From Solea solea (lineage: Eukaryota; Chordata; Actinopteri; Pleuronectiformes; Soleidae), in contig NC_081141.1 of NCBI RefSeq assembly GCF_958295425.1, positions 13,441,500 to 13,505,499 of the forward strand: a stretch of DNA of 64,000 nt, read 5' to 3'. The notes beneath the pieces are model-generated. The model saw nothing but the letters and a program-made list of their open reading frames with translations, did no database searches and had not been told where the DNA came from. The position numbers and the translations under genes were made by a program. Shown here piece after piece: positions 33,796-64,000 of this stretch. Each line of letters opens with the position of its first letter. The first letter of the stretch is position 1.

Positions 33796-36329
33796 TTTCC
33801 AGTTTAATATGAGATCTTCCTGCTTTTTGTTTCACATGAAGTGCAAATTATTTTAGTGACACAAAACAAGCTGTGTCATCTCGTGAGACGAAGCCTAACC
33901 AGCTAACCAGGTGGCAAAGAACAATCCGCCTTTTTCCTCGATCATGCGTGAAACCGATAGTGAACCTCGGAATCCAAAGGGAAACAAAGCCTTTTCCCGC
34001 TCTACCTTTTAAGCTGTGCAAGCGTTAGCGGCATGGGAAGGTCCCGCTTTACCGCTTTGAACGCAGAACACCAGACAAACTCTTTGATAATAGAGGACAC
34101 CTGGTCCTTTCAGATCACCATCCATGAGTCAGTAGGAATGAAAATTCCCTGAATCAGTTTGGGGTTGGTGGGACCTCGGGATCTACATCTGCTGTCCGGA
34201 GAATGTGATGATGGTGAAGCCACAGACAAAAGCTACAGAGGAATAGCAGAAATCGCACCAGCACCTGACTTTTTCCAGCTGACGTCTCTGGCACTCAGAC
34301 AAGGATTAACTTCCAATTTGTTTCTCCCTTCCTGGGCTCAAGTCTATCCCAACAGCTCGGCACTTCAAAGAGGCAGATAAAAAGGGGGCGATGGATGGTC
34401 ATTCTTCAGGGGGAATTGGCTTAGTGAAGCTCTGTTTAAAATGACAGGAATACAAAAAGGAAAGCTGTTTTGATGTTCCGTGGAGTGTGAGAGTCCAGCC
34501 AGCTGTACAGTATGACAGCCTCTCTGTGCCTGAGCGGCTCAGTACAGCCACGCTGCCTTTACAGTAAGAACCAAGCAGCAAGGCAGCGGGCGAGCATGGC
34601 TGAGACACGGGGAAACCTACAGATGACAACAAAAATATTCTTTACATATTAACACTGCAACTTTCCCCAAGCAGGTAATGTGACAGATGGTAGCCGTCGC
34701 TAGGCGTCACTCAGACGCCGGACTGTCGAGATCTGCGACGATAGCGTTTGATACGGGATGACACTCTGATTAAAGCTTGGCCTTTTAAAACCAAAGGTCT
34801 TAAAGGTCTTCAACGGTTGAGAGGCGCTGTGCGAAAGGCTTCGACTTATCTTGGATAAATACAGCTGTCAGGGAAATAACATTGGAACAAGGTAAAATCC
34901 TAAGCTGTCCTGTGGCAGTCGATGTAAAGACACTTTGAGTCAAACAGTTTGACAGCAGGACAACAAGAAGACTCTTCCACGTTATGAGACATGGAAGAGG
35001 AGCATTTTTTTTTTTTTTTTACTGTATTGCTTAAAATCCTCTTCTCAACCCGATTGTAAACAATTAATGAATGCATTGTCACAAAAATGAAAAATGTCAG
35101 TCAGCTGGGGAACGGGCAGGCCTGTAAAAACACCAATTGGATTGTGATGCATCAATCAAAACTGCCATCAAGTTTACGCAACCCTTGTTGTGCACTAAGC
35201 ACGCATGCTCAGAAGACAACGCCAGAGCGTATGCTAGCTTGCTAAATCCAACGAGGCAGTTGCAGTGACGTTATGACAGAAAAGGTGCCAACAACAGGTG
35301 TTGGTCGAAAACTAAAGACGCTTTTAGGGAAAGCTATGGGCAAGAAAAAAGGCTGATGCAGAGCGATCCAAGACTGGTGTGAACATCGGTGGCGACAACT
35401 AAAAGCCCAGGAAGGGCTGCAAAGTGATGACATGGTGGCATTTGTTGAATTTCATCATCACGTTGTCATTTGAACAAGTATCCAAAAAAGTTAGCGTCAC
35501 TGAAAGTTACAGATGCTGCGCGGTGCCCGTGAATCCGTGTTTGTTCCTGTGCTCTGGAGACGGAGCTTGAGAGGGAAGTCTGAAGACAATTCAAAATGTA
35601 GCCCGCTCCAACTGTTTTTCCAGGATCTCCAACACTACCTTTAACCAAGGTCACATAATTGTTTTCACTGAATGGCATTTAACAAAAATTGTTTCATTAC
35701 AATGAGATGGTTTGGATGGATGGATTCAGCTGTAAATGACCCTCGACACATCAGAGAACAAAGACAGTGGCATATTTAATTAAATGTATTTTTTCTTATT
35801 ATTATTATTTGGTAGGGTCACTAAGTTGAATTTGTGTTGCCTGTATGATGTCAATAAAAAACATCATGAAAGCTCTTGCAACGTTCTTGAAATAGGTCGA
35901 CTGACTTGAAGGAAAGAGATGATGTAAATGATCTCTGCACTGGATTCATATACTCTCACTGTGTGCGTGTGACAACTGGATTATATTTTGATTTACTTGG
36001 GGGAAAGGAGGTTGCAGATCCTGCAGATCAATCGGAGCTGGAACGGAAAAGTTCCCGAGAGAGCTCAACTCCTCCGCCACCAACACAGTCAGTGTGATAA
36101 AATCATTCTGGCCATGCATTCAATATTTACAGATTAGTGAATATGGAGTCCCAAGAGGATTTGAGAATAAAGATTGGATAGATTGAAAAAAGACAATTTA
36201 AAAGGTAGAATATAGTTTTTGTTGAAACGTCTTACTTACTTCATCCTAACAGATGGCGATTAGGAATGTCTTCAGTTATCTGGGACAGACATAAACTTCA
36301 TGCTTTGGAGATTTGGGGAAAAGACAAAA
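33796..36329. other. intergenic, no gene seen
   Basis: A long T run lies at 35,006-35,021. No exon recognised on either strand. Confidence 0.65.
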
Positions 36330-36690
36330 CATTAGTTCCAGAGTGTGGGGGCTGCAACACTTTCAACACAGGTTTTCATATCCGTGCGAGGAATGTTGAG
36401 CAGACCCATTTGTGTGGACTGTAAGTTCTGGAACAAAGTGCGTTGGTGGAGGAGGTCAGACGAGCAGAGAAGGGATTTGTTGAGGAGGATTTTGGATGTG
36501 ATGCTGAACTTGACAGAAAGCCACTGAAGAAGAATGAGTGTGCAGGTGATGTGCTGCCAGGAGCTGGTTTGGGTGAGAGACCTGGCAGGTGAGCTGTTTA
36601 CATACACTGGAGTGTGTCCAGGTTCTTCAGACGGGACTCGGCTGCAGTAATCGCGGTGAGACTCGGTCGAAACCAGAGACATTTGTAATA
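36330..36690 (-). mobile_element. LINE fragment (RT C-terminal tail)
   Basis: Minus-strand translation reads WLSVKFSITSKILL, then SDLLHQRTLFQNLQST, then LLNIPRTDMKTCVES and SVAAPTLWN. This matches the LPVKFRI..KILLLT..APPYLSDLL and PR...KT.G.RAF.VAAPKLWN pattern of L2-like fish LINEs. It has lost about 20 residues in the middle. Confidence 0.75.
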
Positions 36691-38146
36691 TTATTCATTT
36701 ATAATGTGCACAATAAAATATTACTGTATTATCACAATACAATATATATAAATACATATATATATCTATATATGTATATACATATATATACATACATACA
36801 TATATATATATATATAAATTATAAATATGTATATATATAAAAACAGCTGAACTACTCTTCCTTACCTGAAGTCCCTGTGCAGGTCAATGATAATGGAACA
36901 AGGTGTGAATGAATGAAAGTGTGGGTGGGTGAGGGTCTCTGACATCAAAATCAGAATTGTTAAGAGGTATTAAAAGTTGGATTTTGTGACAATATTGATG
37001 TGAGACAGGAAGGCATTCCTACAATAGATCCTAAACATAGTTTACTAAAAATTAGAAGTGAAAATACTACCTTTGTATACTTCATCAAGCAATTATTTCT
37101 ATTATTGATCAAAATGCTGAGGACCGTCTCAGTCCATCAATGAATTGACAATAAATAAAGAAACCAGAAGTTTTATTTTTATTGTGCTGCAAATTGGTTG
37201 CGATTTTATTTGCCCCGGGCTACGATATACAACCACAAAGACAGTGTGCAAAGAAAGCAAAAAAAGATTAAGTCACACTTATGGAGAGTCGGCAAGCACA
37301 TATTACATAAACATAGATGATATATCTGCATGTACACAGTATAGAGTTCATGCTTTAAAAACACATAAAGCCATAAAATGAGGGCTCTGAACCGACACAC
37401 AAAGAACAATAATAACACATCGTTTCAAATGTAGAAATCAGTACATGGTTTAAAATACTGTCATTGAATGACAATCTAATCTGATTTATTTCTTTTTTTT
37501 AACTTTGTCTATCAATGTGATAACTGCAAAAATCCATCAGAGACTGAGTCCGGTAAAATTCATGTGCTGCAAAATAAGTGCATGGACTAACACATTCATA
37601 CACTAACAGGAAGGATCAATGTTGTTCAATAATAAACAATCAAAGGGTGTTATGTTACGTGAACCTGCTGCCTGCAGTCACACGATGAGACCAGAGAGGC
37701 AAATTTCAACATCAGAGCTAACACTAAACGTTACAACAAAGATCGAAACTTCAGAAGCATTCGAAGATAAAAGATACATGAAACGTGCTGACTTACATAA
37801 GCGATGTGCCTCTACAATGTAAGGTTACATTTCTCTACATTAAAAATCCTTTTAAAAAGCATTTGGTGTTTATAGCCACCTCAAAATAATCTGCAATTCA
37901 TTAAGCAACAACAGACATTTTGTCCAAGTGGCTGAAAGTTTGTCTGAACTCTTTAAATGCCGTCATCTCATGACTGAACATTGCTGAGTTACAGATGCTG
38001 CCTATTGTTTTTGATCGATCACCACGTACAGATTAGGGAAAATATTCTGGTTTTGTGGTTGGTTACTGTAGTTAGGCCAATCAAGTTTGGCCAGGCTTTG
38101 ATTTCTCGCAGGTTAACACTGTGTGGAGAGCAAAAGAGGCAGAACA
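36691..38146. other. intergenic, no gene seen
   Basis: An AT/ATAC-rich low-complexity tract lies at 36,742-36,839. The remainder shows no exon. Confidence 0.65.
36742..36839. repeat. AT-rich low-complexity tract
   Basis: Imperfect ATAT, TACATA and TATG repeats. Confidence 0.9.
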
Positions 38147-38154
38147 CACTAAAG

Positions 38155-38480
38155 CAGGGGTGTCAAACATAGGGCCTGCGGGGCCAGAACTGGCCCACCA
38201 ATCAGGCCCCGGTCCAATCCGGCCCGAGGGATGAATTTGTGAAAATACTATAATGTTTTGTGCCTTTGTGGATCCACTCTGGTCTGTAGGTTGTAATGTA
38301 CATGTGTAAATGCTAAATTTAGGCATAATATTGTTGAAATTGTTTATTTTTTATGTTTTGTAAAAATGTGGGGTCCTTGTTGTTTATAGGTTATTATGCT
38401 ATTATTTTACTGGTCTGGCCCACATCAGATCAGATTGCACTATATGTGGCCCCTGAACTAAAAAGAGTTTGACACCCCTG
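38155..38480. mobile_element. non-autonomous hAT (Charlie-like) element
   Basis: Starts CAGGGGTGTCAAAC and ends GTTTGACACCCCTG, perfect 14-base terminal inverted repeats. It is flanked by CACTAAAG (38,147-38,154) and CACTACAG (38,481-38,488), an 8-base target duplication matching at 7 positions. It is 326 bases long with GGCC-rich ends. It lies about 1 kb downstream of the smarca2 stop codon. Confidence 0.85.
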
Positions 38481-38488
38481 CACTACAG

Positions 38489-38655
38489 GAAATGTATCAA
38501 CTATAAGTTGATAATTATTATTATTATTATTTTTTAAATGTGCATTCATATGCAGATAGCTGTTAATAAAGACTAGCCAGAAACTTCCTGGTTGTAAAAG
38601 TTAACAACAATAAAAAACTATAAAAAGTATTCACTGTCTACATTAGAACCCCTAA
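38489..38655. other. between hAT element and candidate smarca2 3' UTR end
   Basis: AT-rich with a short ATT run at about 38,516-38,531. No feature. Confidence 0.6.
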
Positions 38656-39459
38656 TTTATTGGCCACTGATCCCCAGGGTTTATTCCAATGGGTTCAGAA
38701 ACTGATCAGCAAAAAAAATAAAAAATAAAATCAAACAAGAAAAAACTATTTTTTTCCACATTTTCCGAGCAAAAAAATGAACTAAACAGCATCAGAGAGT
38801 GTGATCTATTCCGATCGCTCTCTGTAGGTTTTTAAAAAGGCACCATACATTGTTTACCACTTGTTGGTTTACTTATCTGTTTATCAAAGTGACGGCAGCT
38901 GAGTCATGATCAGAGTTTTATCTAACTAATGATTTTGTCTTGTATTTCAACATTTGGCACTGCACAAGGTAAAAGAATAAATCATCACATTTAAAACTTG
39001 ATTGCCATTTTCAACACCAGTTCTCCAAACTAACTTGGATGTCCTTGGCTATAGATATACAGTATATATTTGTCTTTTAATACACCTTTTTTTTTTAAAA
39101 ATTGGATGTTAACATTTCATTTTCTTTAAGTGCAAGCAAGCAAGTACAAATAAAGCAAAAGCGCGTGAAACATAACTAAATCTATTTTTCTTTTCTTTTT
39201 TTTTATACACAATTTCAATCTTAGTCAAAGCTCAGCGTTTAAAAAATATACTACAAATTGTTTTAAAAAGAGGAGTATAATAAGCAGATTGGTATTGCTG
39301 TAGCTTATTGGTTATGAGTAATACATTTTCATAATGGGGGAGAGAGGATGACAAAACACTACGGACAGACAAAGAGGAAGTTAATAAAAATGCACAAGAA
39401 CAACAATGGAAGATACTGTCTGTTGCTTTATAAGTGCTACATGTCTGTGCATCCTCTTC
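38656..39459 (-). other. smarca2: candidate smarca2 3' UTR
   Basis: There is no open frame between the stop codon and two AATAAA hexamers on the minus strand, at 38,680-38,685 and 38,656-38,661, about 780-800 bases downstream. That is a plausible 3' UTR length, but the true end needs transcript data. The AT-rich stretch includes poly-T/A runs near 39,090 and 39,190. Confidence 0.4.
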
Positions 39460-63794
<24,335 letters not shown>

Positions 63795-64000
63795 CTTAAA
63801 AAGGGCAAAGTTGAGAGGACATGACTGAACATACTGCATGCACCACTAACAGCACAATCATCAGAAGTAGTATTAATGAATTCAATACAGCTACAGCCCC
63901 CTGGTGGATTTCAGTGTGTGTGTGCGCGTGTAGATTTGGACAGAGAATCTAAATTCCATCTTGCACATTTGCAATATATGAGAAATTGCAAGAGAGCGAG
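63795..64000 (-). other. smarca2: smarca2 intron (incomplete)
   Basis: Intronic sequence upstream of the first visible exon, continuing past the window. It includes a short GT-rich run near 63,915. Confidence 0.7.

Overview
The window is vertebrate nuclear DNA, most likely from a teleost fish. Two things point there. First, the right 40% holds a multi-exon gene with GT/AG splice sites whose product aligns along its whole length with the Brahma-type chromatin remodeller SMARCA2 (I compared it with the family from memory, not by a search). Second, the rest is littered with fish-type mobile DNA: tRNA-headed SINEs, L2/CR1-like, Rex3-like and Rex6/R4-like LINE fragments, DIRS-type tyrosine-recombinase retrotransposon fragments and several non-autonomous hAT-like elements.

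Right part (39,460-63,794, minus strand): the 3' two thirds of smarca2. I can place 21 coding exons, phase-consistent from end to end, giving 920 codons plus a TGA stop. They encode the end of the acidic linker, the complete SNF2 helicase/ATPase core (Walker [43 protein letters not shown]), the SnAC region, the AT-hook (KKRRGRPP), the bromodomain with its HNAQTFN asparagine, and the acidic C-terminus ending in DDE. The C-terminus (KIKLNK..., [10 protein letters not shown], final DDE) favours SMARCA2 over SMARCA4. The N-terminal exons (QLQ, HSA, BRK) lie beyond position 64,000. Introns carry a DIRS recombinase-like fragment (42.4-43.1 kb), a DIRS RT/RNase H fragment (55.0-55.5 kb) and two LINE fragments (51.9 kb and 57.7-58.4 kb).

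Left part (1-about 38,600): about 38 kb downstream of smarca2 with no convincing protein-coding exon. It contains nested LINE fragments (0.2-1.8 kb), a Rex3-like 3' end (8.3-8.6 kb), three minisatellites (63-bp units at 10.0 kb, 43-bp units at 18.6 kb, and a 1.5-kb array of 17/21-bp units at 24.1-25.7 kb), three recognisable hAT-like elements with degenerate 8-bp target duplications, six SINE-like copies, a decayed REL-endonuclease LINE (30.2-30.8 kb), telomere-like sequence (26.9 kb), a (CAG)13 tract and a 200-base assembly gap (32,005-32,204).

The most unusual observation is that the large 24-25.7 kb array sits inside a hAT-like element. Its terminal inverted repeats and 7/8-matching target duplication can be read directly, it has a 198-bp higher-order period, and it carries a CAGGTG E-box in nearly every unit. 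I see no sign of an undescribed protein-coding system. The long open frames in the left half are artefacts of tandem repeats or transposon remnants.
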